From contig NZ_AORI01000009.1 in assembly GCF_000367765.1 (NCBI RefSeq), positions 1-64,000 of the forward strand: a stretch of DNA of 64,000 nt, in the 5' to 3' direction. This DNA comes from Metamycoplasma auris 15026. GTDB taxonomy: Bacteria; Bacillota_I; Bacilli_A; Mycoplasmatales; Metamycoplasmataceae. Shown piece by piece: positions 47,261 through 61,007 of this stretch. The position numbers and the translations under genes are program-made. Positions within the stretch are counted from its first letter, which is position 1, and every line of letters starts with the position of its first letter. The notes beneath the pieces were generated by a model that saw nothing but the letters and a program-made list of their open reading frames with translations, ran no database searches and was not told where the DNA came from.

Positions 47261-47345
47261 TTTTTATCACCTCATTTCAATTTTTAAATATAAAGTCTAA
47301 GAAATGAAGTAAAAAGCGAAAAAAAGAAGAAAAAAGTAAGAAAAA

Positions 47346-47373
47346 AACGACACTTACATCATGTCGTTTTCTT
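47346..47373 (-). terminator. Terminator at the end of lspA, overlapping its stop codon
   Basis: On the minus strand AAACGACA pairs with TGTCGTTT and is followed by TTTTCTT. The lspA TAA (47354-47356) lies inside the loop, so termination and translation end at the same place. Confidence 0.85.
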
Positions 47374-48001
47374 TATCTTTTGAAGGATTTGGAATTTGCA
47401 ATTCACTTTGTTCTTGTAATTTATTTTCTTGGATACTTTTAGCTTTTTTGCTTTTAAAGTAACCAAAAGTTGCTTCAAGAATAATTGCTACTAGAATGCC
47501 TACACCACCAAGTACTAATCAAACATCAGCAAAGTTGAATACTCCTTGATTAACTCATGGAAGATTGATGATATCTCGCACTCCTTTAAATAGAAATCTA
47601 TCAATCATATTACCAAATGCCCCAGCACTTACAATTGCAAGAAAAACAGTTACATAAATTAATTTTTTATCCTTAATAAATGTCACAGCAAAAATTGCAC
47701 CAAAGAAAATCATAAAGCTAATGAAATGTAAAAAGCCTAAATTTGTTTCAAGGAAGCCAAGAGTAGTTCCCTCATGTAAAACTGATCTAAAAGTAACAAA
47801 TTTCCCACCAGCTTCTCATTTGCTATCAACAAATAGTCGACTTTTATCAGCTCATTTAAAAATGGTTTCTTTTGTTACTAAATCAATCATTAAAAAGAAA
47901 AGAAATACACAAAAGAAAATTGCTAAATTAATTAAAATAAATTTTCAATTAATTTTTCAATATTCTTTAGAAAAGTATTTAACTCTGTTAGTTTCGTTCA
48001 T
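47354..48001 (-). CDS. lspA: Lipoprotein signal peptidase (signal peptidase II)
   Basis: The 215-aa membrane protein has four hydrophobic helices and both catalytic Asp regions: AGAFGNMIDRFLFKGVRDII and VFNFADVWLVLGG. It removes the signal peptide from prolipoproteins after lipidation at the lipobox Cys, and would process the many lipoproteins in this window (both MIPs, the third protease, UshA-like and P4-like proteins, the ICE lipoprotein). The C-terminal 35 residues form a charged tail longer than in most species. Its start overlaps the end of ileS by 14 bases. Confidence 0.95.
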
Positions 48002-50666
48002 TAATTACTCCTTCACATCTTTTGCAAATTTCAAGATCTTTATTAAATTCATCTTCTTCAAAATGATTTCAACATCTTAAACATTTAAATGATGGCAGTT
48101 TTTGGACTTTTAGTTCATTACCAAAAGAAACTTTTGCAACCATTAAAAGTTTTGTTAAAGGTAGAGATTTAATAAATTGTGATGAAGTATTAATTGTAAC
48201 AAAAGCTTCATTTTGTCTTTTAATTTCTTGATTTTTTATATTTTCTTCAATCAGTTTGTATACCTCATTTTTTAATTCAAAGAATTCATCTCATTGTTTG
48301 CTTAGGTTTGAAGACGACTTAATTTCTTTATCATTTCATTTTAAAAGAAAGACTGATTCAAACTTGTTTGGTTCATTGAAGTATGAATAAACTTCCTCCA
48401 TTGTTGTTGGCAGAATTGGAGCTAGTGCTTTTAGTAAGAATTTAATGATTTTTGTAAATAGAGTTTGTACCATCCGACGTTCTAAGTCATCTTTTTTATT
48501 TAGATAAAGAATATCTTTTGTAATAGAAATATAATAAGAACTTAAATTGATAATGAAGTTATTAATTTCTTTGATTACATTGACAAATTTATATGTATTG
48601 TAATAACCTAAAACTTTTTCTTCAAGATTATTCAATTTTTCTTCCATTAAGGCATGAATGGAATCAAGTTGTACATAATTGAAATCAAAATCAGAAATAC
48701 CCCCAAGCATAAATTTGATTGTATTTCTTAGTTTTCTATAGATTTCAATATTTTGTTCTAAAATCTTGTCATCAATAGAAATATCAGCTGTATATTCAGA
48801 ATTAGCTACTCAAAGTCTTAAGATATCTGCACCATGTTTTGCTACTACATCAAGAGGATTAACTGTATTACCTAAAGATTTTGACATTTTGCGTCCCTTA
48901 CCATCTAAAACAAAACCGTGTGATAAAAATGCTTTAAAAGGTGACTTATTACGTCAAGCAACAGAATTAATTAGGGAACTATTAAATCATCCTCTATATT
49001 GGTCTGAACCTTCAAGATATAAATCAAAAGGAGCTTCGATTCCTGCAGGTTTAATTGCTAAAGAAGTAGAACCTGAATCAAATCAAACATCCATAATATC
49101 AGTTTCTTTGGTAAAACCTTGATTTTTGTATTTGTCTGGTAGTAATTCATCTACTTCTTTTTCATATCAGATATTTGTGCCAAATTCTTCAACTAAATTA
49201 ATAATGTGATCAAAGATTTCTTCTTCTAAAACTGGATTTTTATTTTTATCATAGAAGACAATAATTGGAACTCCCCAGCTTCTTTGTCTTGAAATACATC
49301 ATGTATCACGATTTTCTAACATTAATTCAAGTCTTTGTTTGGATCATTCATTAAATGTTTTAATGTTATTTATTTCAGATAGAATATCATTTTTAATTTT
49401 TTTAACTGAAACAAATCATTGAGGAGTTGCCCGATACATAATTGGTTGGTGTGTTCTTCAATCATGTGGATAGGAGTGTTTAATTTTTTTAAAACCAAGA
49501 AGAAGGCCTTGTTCTCCTAGAAATTTGCCAATTAATGGATTTGCATCATCATAGAAAATATTTGCAAATTGGAATGCTTTTTCATTAAGAATTCCATCAT
49601 CATTGACATGCATAATTTTTTGCAAATTATTTTTGTTGCCAATAATAAAGTCATCTTCACCAAAAAGGGGTGCCATATGAACTAAACCACTACCATTTTC
49701 TAGCGTAACATGATGGCCTTCAACAACTGGGCAAACTAAGTTATTAATTGGACTTTTGTATTTAATATCTAAAAGATTTTTTCCACTAAAAGCTTCTCCA
49801 ATAATTTCATAGTTTTCTCATTTACACATTTGTGCAACAGAATCTAGTAAATCTTTTGCTAATATATAAATTTGGTTATTAACTCTTATTTTTAGATATA
49901 AGAAATCTTTGTTAATTGCAACTCCGGAGTTAGCAATTAAAGTTCAAGGTGTTGTTGTTCAAATGATCAAATTATCATCTTTTGCAACTATTTCATTACC
50001 ACAAACAACTTTGAATGCAACATATAATGATGGAGAAATATGGTCAAAATATTCAACTTCTGCCTCAGCTAGGGCAGATTGGGAAGAAGGAGATCAATAA
50101 ATTGGTTTTAAGTCTTTATAAATTAAGCCATCAAACAACATTTTTTTAAACAATCTTAATTGTTGTGCTTCAAATTTCTTATCCAAAGTTATATAGATAT
50201 CACTAAAATCTGTAAGTAAACTTAGTTTTTTAAATTGTTCTTTTTGTCTTTCAACTTGACTTAGAGCATACTCAGCACAATAATTTCTTAATTCTGAAAC
50301 TAAAAAATCTTTGGCACTCATTTGCTTTTCTTTTAGCATCCTGTGCTCAATTGGAAGCCCATGTGTATCTCAACCAGCAACAAAAGGACTAAAGAAACCA
50401 AGCATACTTTTATTTCTTACAATGATATCTTTTAATATCTTATTTAGTGCATGGCCAACATGAATATCACCATTGGCATAAGGAGGCCCATCATGTAATA
50501 CAAAAGCAGGATTATTTTTATTTGAATCTAAAACCTTTTTATATAGATCAATCTCTTGTCATTTTTGACTATAGATCTTTTCTTTTTCTACTAAGTTAGC
50601 TTTCATTGAAAAATCAGTTTGAGGCATTAAAAGGGTATCTTTATAATCTTTATTTTTTATCTCCAT
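47988..50666 (-). CDS. ileS: Isoleucyl-tRNA synthetase
   Basis: The 892-aa enzyme is continuous with TGA as Trp. It has [18 protein letters not shown] (HIGH motif HVGH), the KMSKSLGN loop encoded around 48880, and a C-terminal Cys-rich zinc site (FKCLRCWNHF and ICKRCEGV) needed for tRNA charging. It attaches Ile to tRNA-Ile and edits Val. The start ATG at 50666 has no clear Shine-Dalgarno. No T-box leader is seen upstream. It is divergent from leuS and overlaps lspA downstream, so both are probably in one transcript. Confidence 0.96.
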
Positions 50667-50949
50667 AAGTTATGCTCTTTTCAAAATATGTATTTTTTTA
50701 TAAAAAAATAATATTTAAATTTTACACAATATTATCTTAATTTCATTTAGTTATTTGATGTTTTTAGGAAAAATTAGGTTGTTTAATTTTTTCTTTTTTA
50801 CTTCATTATATTTCTAAAAATGACAATTATTTAACTATTGAAACAAGAAAAACATAAAAAATATAAATAAATATATTTTTAGATTTTTAGTGCTTCATTT
50901 TTAGCTTTTCTAAGAATAAAAGTAGGCTAATTAAGATAAAATTAATACC
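50667..50949. promoter_or_regulatory. Divergent ileS/leuS promoter region
   Basis: This 283-bp gap is extremely A+T rich and holds the divergent promoters. For leuS, TAAAAT at 50937-50942 lies 7 bases before the ATG. For ileS no single -10 stands out. No T-box, riboswitch or small gene is seen. Confidence 0.5.
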
Positions 50950-53355
<2,406 letters not shown>

Positions 53356-53382
53356 TAAATTCATTTAGATTTTCTTACTTTT

Positions 53383-53434
53383 AAATAAACTTCTAATGAT
53401 TTAAAAAAGGCATCTTTAGAAGTTTATTTTTCTT
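53383..53434 (+). terminator. Terminator after leuS
   Basis: AAATAAACTTCTAA (53383-53396) pairs perfectly with TTAGAAGTTTATTT (53416-53429) and is followed by TTCTTTT. Confidence 0.92.
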
Positions 53435-53443
53435 TTAGTTTTA

Positions 53444-53449
53444 TATAAT
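53444..53449 (+). promoter_or_regulatory. -10 box of the small membrane protein gene
   Basis: A consensus TATAAT lies only 7 bases before the ATG at 53457, which puts the predicted transcription start at or next to the start codon. Confidence 0.6.
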
Positions 53450-53456
53450 TTAAATT

Positions 53457-53861
53457 ATGGATAACACTAGTAAACTTAAAAAATTAGCAATTGCTTATTT
53501 GGCATTAATTGGAACTATTATTGGTCTTGGATTAATTATTTTTATATGATCACTTATTGCATTTGGAGCCTCAAGTAATCTAGCTGCATTAGTAAATCCT
53601 ACTGATCCAAAATCATTATTAACTTTTTCAGCAGGTTCAATAGCATTGTCATTAATAATTTACTTATTAATGGTTCCAATTGGTATTGCTTTAATAGTTA
53701 TATTGATTTGATCAGCAATCATTGCCCCAAACCAAAAATATTTAGTTTTATTTATTGTCGGACATATTTTTTGAATAGTAGGACTTGTTGGTATGATTAT
53801 GTATTTAGTTGAATATAAAAAAATGCCTAAACAAGATTCTATGTCACCAATGATGCAATAG
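53457..53861 (+). CDS. Small integral membrane protein, 134 aa
   Basis: With TGA as Trp the frame gives 134 aa starting MDNTSKLKKLAIAYLALIGT. Three to four hydrophobic helices are seen (about residues 10-40, 57-85 and 92-115), and the tail is short, polar and Met-rich (PKQDSMSPMMQ). It resembles small uncharacterised mycoplasma membrane proteins; I recognise no function. It is a single-gene unit between the leuS terminator and a bidirectional terminator. No Shine-Dalgarno is visible and the promoter abuts the start codon. Confidence 0.8.
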
Positions 53862-53902
53862 CAATGAAAAAAAATAAAATTCTAAATTAAAGTTATTCTA
53901 AA

Positions 53903-53943
53903 AAAAAGTAAGCTTTGTTTAATTTCAAAAAGCTTACTTTTTA
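53903..53943. terminator. Bidirectional terminator
   Basis: AAAGTAAGCTTT pairs with AAAGCTTACTTT around a 10-base loop, with A- and T-runs either side. It ends the small membrane protein gene and, from the other side, the protease lipoprotein gene that stops at 53945. Confidence 0.85.
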
Positions 53944-53944
53944 T

Positions 53945-56281
53945 TTAACTTAGTGGATTTAGTTTAATAGTGTGCAAATTATCATTCTTTAATTTCTTAA
54001 TAGCATTAACTAAAATATTGCCATCATCCTTGTTTTTATAATCGCCTTGTCCCTGAATAAGATTGATTGCGTTTGTTGTTGTATCATGAGATTGATCTTG
54101 TGTTAATAAATAATTTATACCAATTAAATTGAATGATGAATCAATTGCCATCGAACCAGAAGATCCACTATCTAAAGCATCATTTTCTTTATTTTTTTCA
54201 ATTCTTGTATACAAAGTTGAATGCTGAGTTAGGATATTTAGAGGCATTCCATGTTCTTTATCATTAACAAAAGGTTCAGTGTATTCTTTTCATCTATTTT
54301 GATGCGAATTTCAATCTTTATTTAATTGTGCATCATATCTTACTCAAAGACTTTTAAAATCATCTTCTTTAACATAGCGATTTTGTGTGCTAATAATGCC
54401 ACCTGTTGATTTATTGCCCTTAAAACTATAATTTGGATAACCTGCATAAAATTGTGTTTTATAAGGACTAGCTAGCTCATTTTTACCAAGACCAACATAT
54501 CAATCTTTTTCTTTCTTAGTTCCTATAATTTCTGCTAATTTAGGAAGAATTAAATGTAGCTGATCCTTTTTAATTTTCATTTTTAGTAAAACAAAATCTG
54601 CACCAGCATTTTGTGTTTTTCCAATGTAGCTTTCTTTATTATATTCTTCAAATCATTTACTTGCTGTGTCAGGATGATCAATCTTAAAATCACTAGCAAA
54701 ATAACGAGGCGTATAATAGGGCATATCTAGATATTGTGAGTATGCATCAATGGTTGGGATACCAGCATCTTCGCTTCCATATATAAAATTACTAGTTAAT
54801 TTATCTACCTTAGGTTTTATTGTTAAAAATTTATTGTTAGTGCGATTTTTTAAATCATTCCAAAATGAATCTAGATTACTTGGACCATAAAATCCAGCTT
54901 TTCATCTACTTGATTTTTCTTTGTTTTCATTTTTGAAAAAATACAAACTTTTATCAAAAATCTTATTCAAACTAAAAACATGAATATTAGTAGCTACTAA
55001 TAGTTCTCAATAATCATTTTTTTCATCATTTGGATTAATAATCCGATCCACTACTCATAAAGTTCCTCCACCACTTGTGTAGCTTAGGTGTTCTTTTTGA
55101 AGTCCAAATGGATCCCTAAATCACTCAGTGCCATAATAGAGCATCATAAAACTACGGTCATAAATATACTGATAAAAATCAAGGTTATTTTTTAGATAAC
55201 TAGAGTTATTTTTATCTATTTTTAAATAGTATTTGTTTTGTTTCTTATCTTCTAAAAGAAACTCAATCTCACCAACTTCATCATTGAAATTTGCCTTAAT
55301 TTCAATGATATTTTCAATCTTAAAAATCTTGCTTATACTTTTAAAATCTAAATAATAAAATAATTGACTTAAATTTGAAGGAAGATAGCCAAAAGGATTG
55401 CTTTTAATAATGGAATTTAAATCTAAGTTTAGTTCTTCTAGGCTACTAATTTCATTTTTATTGAAGTTATCTAAATAAGCTTGTTTAACCATGCCATTTA
55501 GGGCAATATTTTTATTATAGAAAGCCACTTTTTCTTCTGGATTTTTTCCATAATTTCCATAATAACCAATATCTTTTGTATAACTTCAAAATTCTTTATC
55601 TGCTTCTATGTTATAGTTTTGAAAATCAATGGGATTGCCATAATTGCCATTTTTTAAAAAAACATTGATATTATGCGATGCACTTTTAAATTTTGGCGTT
55701 GATCTTGTAATCGTATAAACATCATTATTAAAAACAAAATTTTCATCAAATAAATGTCTATCAAAAAAATAAGCTGGATATTTATCTTTTGTATAAATAG
55801 TGTGACTATCATAAACTAATTTTTCATGATTAGAATATGTAGGGCTAATATTAGGTTTGTTATTTTTAGAATTATCATCTGTAGGATTATTGCTTTGATT
55901 ATCTTTGTTAGAATCTGAATTTGGAAAAGTTTCATTTGGTTTTTTAAAATTAAAAAAGCTTTCTTCTTTGATAATTTCATTATAAATTTCTAATCCATTT
56001 AAGGCTTTTTTAATCACTTTTATTCTTACAACTAAACTGCCATTTCTTTTGATTAATGATTCTTTTATTATTTGATATTTGTTTGAATCATACTTTATTT
56101 CAATATCATTTCAATCTAGATTATCTAGTTGTAAATTACTTTGATTAGGAATAGAAATTTCAATTTTTAGATTACTATCTAATTTATTTTCATCTTCTGT
56201 TTTACATGAAAAAGCAACTAAGGGAAAACTTAAAGAAAAAAAACTTAATGCCAGTTTTAATTTATTTTGCATCTTTTTCAT
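53945..56281 (-). CDS. Trypsin-like (DUF31/MIP-related) serine protease lipoprotein without MIB partner
   Basis: The 778-aa precursor starts MKKMQNKLKLALSFFSLSFP with the lipobox VAFSC near residue 26. The catalytic triad is visible by pattern: ATNIHVFSL (His434), AGADFVLLKMKI (Asp562) and DSGSSGSMAID (Ser708). It shares the lipoprotein-plus-protease layout of the MIP proteins but lacks their long coiled coil and their conserved C-terminal GGGKDQ region, and no MIB gene is nearby. It belongs to the DUF31-type mycoplasma protease group; its substrate is unknown. AAGGAGAA precedes the ATG. Confidence 0.82.
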
Positions 56282-56432
56282 ATTAGTTCTCCTTACTTTG
56301 CCTTTTTAGATTTAAGAATGATATTAAGATTTTAGCAAATTGCAATATTTTTAGTTTTTTTTAGGTATCTAAAAAAAGCAAATAAAAAACCCAAAAATGT
56401 CTTTTGAGTTTTAATTTTTCAAATAAATGATA

Positions 56433-56507
56433 TGGCTGCCCTTGTTAGATTCGAACTAACGGATGGCGGTACCAAAAACCGCTGCCTTTCCACTTGGCTA
56501 AAGGGCA
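56433..56507 (-). tRNA. tRNA-Gln (TTG)
   Basis: The minus strand folds as a cloverleaf: acceptor TGCCCTT/AAGGGCA, anticodon stem GCGGT/ACCGC around loop TTTTGGT with anticodon TTG, T arm with GTTCGAATC. CCA is encoded at 56435-56433. It lies three bases downstream of tRNA-Tyr in one transcript. Confidence 0.93.
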
Positions 56508-56510
56508 AAA

Positions 56511-56594
56511 TGGTGGAGGGGGAGGGATTCGAACCCCCGAACCGTGAGGAAGTGGGTTACAGCCACCCGCGTTTGGCCGCTTCGCTACCCCTCC
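56511..56594 (-). tRNA. tRNA-Tyr (GTA)
   Basis: A class II tRNA with long variable arm: acceptor GGAGGGG/CCCCTCC, anticodon loop CTGTAAC (GTA), T arm GGTTCGAATCC, and encoded CCA at 56513-56511. It resembles Firmicutes tRNA-Tyr closely. Confidence 0.95.
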
Positions 56595-56615
56595 ATAATG
56601 CAATTTGCAAAAAAA

Positions 56616-56626
56616 ATTATATTATA
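56616..56626 (-). promoter_or_regulatory. Promoter of the tRNA-Tyr/tRNA-Gln pair
   Basis: The minus strand reads TTTATAATATAAT, giving two overlapping TATAAT-like boxes 22-32 bases before the 5' end of tRNA-Tyr. Confidence 0.6.
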
Positions 56627-56813
56627 AACAAAATAAACTTTTATAAAAAAACTAATTTTTTAAGCAATTGTCTAGATATTAAATTTAGATGCTTTGTTTT
56701 TATTAAAATGTCAATATAAGCTTTCTTAGATTAGTAAAAAAATATAAATTAAATTCTATTTGAGATTATGCTAAGAATAAGTCTCACAATTGTTAGGTGT
56801 TTTTTTGTAGTGT

Positions 56814-56819
56814 TATAAT
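56814..56819 (+). promoter_or_regulatory. Promoter of the UshA-like lipoprotein gene
   Basis: AGTGTTATAATT, with TATAAT at 56814-56819. The same 12-base string occurs before the neighbouring e(P4)-like gene (59061-59072). Confidence 0.7.
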
Positions 56820-56886
56820 TGAAATACAAAATAAAGCAAAAAACATAAAAAAAATCAATCAACCATTAGTTTAAAGGAAAGATTTC

Positions 56887-58932
56887 ATGAAAAAGAAAAT
56901 GTTGTTATCCCTTGGTGGGATATTAACTGCCTTTAGTGCACTTCCAATGATTGCTATTTCTTGCGGGCAACCAAATGAAGAAAAGGTAGCTAAAGCAAAG
57001 GCTGCATATGAAAATGCTTTTAAAAATTTTGATGAAGCAATTAATGCTGATATGCAATCTTTAAAAGATAAAAAAGCTGAGATTGAAAAAGAAAAAGACG
57101 AAACTAAAAAGAAAGAATTAATTGCAAAAAAAGAAGAATTTGTTAAACAAAGAAGTCCAATTTTACTTGCTTTAAGAAAAAAAGTTAATGATGCATATAA
57201 GAATTTAAGAGTAGCTCAAAAAGGTGCTGGCACACAATTAATTAAGATTGTTCATACAAATGATGAACATGGCCGGCTAGTTTTTGATGATGGGAAATAC
57301 AACAACTACTCAGGTATGCAAGGATTAGCTGAAATTTTAAGCCGTGATTTCGATAGAGATTTATTATTATCAGCAGGTGATTTAATTCAAGGACTTCCCT
57401 TATCAGATTCCGATAAAGGGCTAACAATTTCAAAAATAGCTAAAGAAATGAAATACAATGCCGTTGCTATTGGTAACCATGAATTTGACTATGGCTTAGA
57501 TCATATGTTTAAGATTGAAAAAGAAACAGAAGGGATGCCATTTTTATCAGCAAACATAGTTTGAAATAAAAAAGCTGTTACTGACCAAGTTAAAGATAAA
57601 AATGGCAAACTTGCGATAGAAGGACAAAAAGTATTTAGTCCATATATCATTAAAGAACTACCATCAGGACTTAAAGTAGCAATTATGGGAATTACTACTC
57701 CTGATACCCAATGAACTTCAGCTCCAAGAAACTCCGTTCATGTAACTTTCTTAGATCCAATTGACACAGCTAAAGAAGTTGTTAAAGAACTAAAAGCAAA
57801 AGGGATTAATTTCATTGTTGCTTTAACACATTTAGGAGTTAATCGGCCAGATACAAGATGAGATTCAAGAGAATTCACTAAGAATGTTGAAGGTATTGAT
57901 TTAGTTTTAGATGGACACTCACACACCCTAGTTCCAATCGAAGAAGGCAAAGATGAAAATGGTTTTCTAACACAAGCTGAATGCTACACAAAATATCTAA
58001 GTGAATTAGATCTTATAGTAAATACTAAAACAGGAAAAATTTCGAGTGTTAAACAACGTCTATGAACAATTGAATACACTGAATTAATGGATGGTAAAAA
58101 GAATACTATTACTCCAATTAAAAACATGATTGATGCTTTAAAAACTAAATTTGATGCAGTTAATAATGAAGTTGTTTTTAGTTTACCATTTGATTTCAAA
58201 CACACTGAAGAAGTAAAAATTAAACCAGGAAATGGAAGCAAAGAAGTTCCAATTTGAAAAGGGAGATCACAACAAACAAATTTAGGTAGTTTTACAACTG
58301 ATGCTACAGCTTGAGATTTCATTGAAAATAGTCCTAAAGTAAATAATGAAGCAGTAGTTTTCAATGCAGATAATGTTATTGGTTTAGAAGTTGGTGGTGC
58401 GCTTCGTCAAGATACCCAAAAAGGTGCTATTAAAAGAGCTGATTTACTTGGAATTGCTCCCTTTGGTAATAGAATTGCAGCTGTGCAAGTGAAGGGCGAA
58501 GTTCTTTTAGAAGCAATGAAACATGGTGCTAAAAAAATCTTTTCAGGTGGTTATGCACAATATTCACATAATGTAAGCGCAAAAATTAATTTCAAAGAAG
58601 AAAAAGATAATAAATTCGTTTACGAATTAGATGAAAGCAGTGTAAAAATCAACGGAAAATCTGTTAATAAAGATCAAAATTACTACATTGTTACAAATGG
58701 CTTTGTTTTAGAAGGTGGCGATGGTTATGATATGCTTAACTATACAAAAAATCCAACTAAAGCAAAGAGTGTTTTTGAAGGTGGAGATATCTTAGAAACA
58801 TATATAAAGTATGGTAAATTAATTACTTCATCAAACAATACAAATTCAAGCAATCCTTTTGCTAAATATAAAACTGATGATTATAAAGACCCAAACCCAA
58901 CATACATTCAAGTAAACCACAACAAAAAATAA
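56887..58932 (+). CDS. 5'-nucleotidase/UshA-family lipoprotein
   Basis: The 681-aa precursor has a lipobox (MIAISCGQP, Cys near residue 26) followed by a charged coiled-coil spacer (about residues 30-110) and then the metallophosphoesterase domain. Metal ligands are seen in IVHTNDEHG, SAGDLIQG, IGNHEFDYG and VLDGHSHT, and the C-terminal nucleotide-binding domain has NTLG/NADNVI and GGDGYDML patterns. Such enzymes release phosphate from nucleotides or hydrolyse UDP-sugars at the cell surface, letting a mycoplasma without de novo synthesis import nucleosides. The N-terminal coiled coil is not part of UshA. An AAAGGAAAG ribosome binding site is present. Confidence 0.9.
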
Positions 58933-58939
58933 CAAATCA

Positions 58940-58968
58940 AAAAAGCAGCTATCCCTGCTTTTTTTAGT
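58940..58968 (+). terminator. Terminator after the UshA-like gene
   Basis: AAAAAGCAG pairs with CTGCTTTTT over a 6-base loop, followed by a T-run. Confidence 0.88.
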
Positions 58969-59065
58969 CTTTTCATTGAAAAAAAAGATTGATTTTGTAC
59001 TCAATTTCATTGAACTCAATGACTCAATACTTATTTAAGCAAAACAAACTAAAAACTTAGAGTGT

Positions 59066-59071
59066 TATAAT
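59066..59071 (+). promoter_or_regulatory. Promoter of the e(P4)-like lipoprotein gene
   Basis: AGTGTTATAATT (TATAAT at 59066-59071), identical to the box before the UshA-like gene. A leader hairpin AATTACTA/TAGTAATT lies at about 59093-59121. Confidence 0.7.
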
Positions 59072-59157
59072 TTCAAATGTAATTATATTAATAATTACTA
59101 TGAAAAAAAGTAGTAGTAATTTTGTTTAAAAAAACAATAAATTTAGGAAGCCTAATT

Positions 59158-60396
59158 ATGAAAAAGAAATTGAGTCTATTATTGGGTGCATTGAGTGTCA
59201 TTTCAATGCCAATAGTTGCAATAAGTTGCAGTAATTCAGAAAAAAATGATAAGCAAGATAACACAAAAATAAGATCTGATTTAATTAAAGAAATTGAAAA
59301 ACTAAACTTTGAACAAAAAGTTGAATTAATTTCCAAATTAAATTTAAGTAAAGAGAAAAAAGGTGAACTAATTGGAAAATTAAACAACGGCGCAGCTGTT
59401 GCTGGCGCAATTGTTTGATATATGACTTCTGCTGAACAAAGAGCTGCAGCACTGCAAGCATACACACTTGCAAAAATTGCTTTTGATAATATCAAAAAGA
59501 AGGAAATGAGTGGCAATGAACTTGATTTTAGCAAATCAAAAGATGGAGAAGTTTCAAACACTCAATCAAACAAGGCCGTCCCTGTTGTGTTTATGGATAT
59601 TGATGAAACTGTGTTAGTTAATGAATATAGTGAATCTTGAATGATTTATGAAAACAATGGCAAATTTGATGAAGATTTTAAGAATAAAGTTGATGCAAAA
59701 GGAAATAGAAAAGCAGTTCCTGGAGCAATTAATTTTATTAATCATGTGTTTACAAATGGTGGAATTGTTTTATTCAACTCAGGCATCCCACAACTAAAAG
59801 AATCCATTGAAGGAATTAAGAGAAACTTAATTAAACTTGGCGTTAAAAAAGAATATGTTCATGATTGAATGTTTTGATGTTCAGGAGTTGATACAAAAGC
59901 AAAAAATGGTAAATATGAAGATAAATCTCCTTGAAAAACTGCACTAGAAAACAAGAATCTAAATAAAAAAGTAACAAGTAAAAACCAAAGAATGAATGAT
60001 GTTAGTGATAACAAAGAAGGCTGAAACTTTAAAGCATCAGAATCAAAATCTGGAGACAATGTCCAAACAAAAGTAATTATGAAAATTGGGGATGATTTTA
60101 ATGATTTTTATGATGATGCTTATAAGAATGCAAAAACCCCTGGGGCTAATATTGATTTCATTACAAAAAATAACTTAGATCGTTTGTTTACTGAAATTGA
60201 AGGAACAAAAGGAGTGAAAGTTACTGTTGAAAATAATGTTCCAAAGATTGAAAATCTAAACTGACATCAATTTAATATCCAAATACCAGGAAATGCAATG
60301 TATGGTGGTTGAACTGCAAATTATTCGTATGGTGCATTTGATAAATTATGAAAAGCTCTAAAAGAAATTTATGAAAATTCAAAAGATAATGTCTAA
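59158..60396 (+). CDS. Lipoprotein e(P4)-like 5'-nucleotidase/acid phosphatase (HAD family)
   Basis: The 412-aa precursor starts MKKKLSLLLGALSVISMPIV with the lipobox AISCS near residue 22. After a helical spacer, residues about 143-150 give the HAD signature VVFMDIDETVL with the nucleophile Asp and acid/base Asp. A second motif, LFNSGIPQ, and the metal site IGDDFNDFYDD (about residue 310) complete the DDDD pattern. P4-type enzymes dephosphorylate nucleotides such as NMN at the surface. The start at 59158 follows TAGGAAG; an in-frame upstream start at 59122 would place charges before the signal peptide and is rejected. It is next to another surface nucleotidase. Confidence 0.9.
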
Positions 60397-60541
60397 AAAT
60401 TAAAAAATCAAAAATAATTTTGTAATTTGCTAAATTACTAATTTAGAGTTAAAAAAGTAAGCTTATTGGCCTTGATTTTTAAAAACAAATTAAGAGCCGA
60501 TATTTTTTTTAAAAATAAAAAACACAAAAATAAGTTTTTGG

Positions 60542-60655
60542 TATAATTAATTAGCATTTAAGCAAGGAAGCAAAAGGTTACGATATGCCAAGCTTAGTTG
60601 TTCTACTTGGATATCGAGAACTTTTGTGGAGCGTTTCATTTAATGAAAAAGGAGA
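60542..60655 (+). promoter_or_regulatory. S10 operon promoter and leader
   Basis: An extended -10, TTGGTATAAT (TATAAT 60542-60547), begins a leader of about 110 bases. It holds an 11-bp stem CGATAT-g-CCAAG (60581-60592) with CTTGGATATCG (60606-60616), and a second hairpin TTTCAT/ATGAAA (about 60636-60650). Such a leader fits translational or transcriptional control of the ribosomal operon, but no known motif was matched. Confidence 0.6.
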
Positions 60656-60661
60656 ACAAAG

Positions 60662-60970
60662 ATGGCAAAATTAGAAATTAAGATCAAAGCTTTTGAAGCT
60701 AATTTAGTTGATGATGCAGCTAAGAAAGTTATCTTATTAGCTAAGGCTGAAAAAGCTGATGTTAGTGGGCCTATTCCTCTACCAACAAGAAGAGAAATAG
60801 TTACTATTCTAAGATCAGTTCACGTTAACAAAAAATCTCGTGAACAATTCGAAAGTAGAACTCACAAACGTTTAATTGTTTTATCAAACGTAAGCAAAAC
60901 TTTAGTTGATAAAGCAAAAAGATTAGAACTACCAGCTGGTGTTCAAATCACAATTAAGTCTGTAGAATAG
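60662..60970 (+). CDS. rpsJ: 30S ribosomal protein S10
   Basis: The 102-aa protein has the usual length, with the conserved GPIPLPTRREIVTILRSVHV loop and KSREQFESRTHKR. It is the first gene of the S10 operon and follows an AAAGGAG site. Confidence 0.97.
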   Translation: MAKLEIKIKAFEANLVDDAAKKVILLAKAEKADVSGPIPLPTRREIVTILRSVHVNKKSREQFESRTHKRLIVLSNVSKTLVDKAKRLELPAGVQITIKSVE

Positions 60971-61007
60971 TACAGATTATTATTTTTTATATTAGAAAGG
61001 ATAAAAA

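Noticed and set aside
50667..50949. Possible T-box riboswitch before ileS or leuS
   Set aside because: No T-box consensus sequence, specifier stem or terminator was found in the gap.
59122..59157. Upstream start of the e(P4)-like gene
   Set aside because: It would add 12 residues in front of a complete lipoprotein signal peptide, while the ATG at 59158 has its own ribosome binding site.
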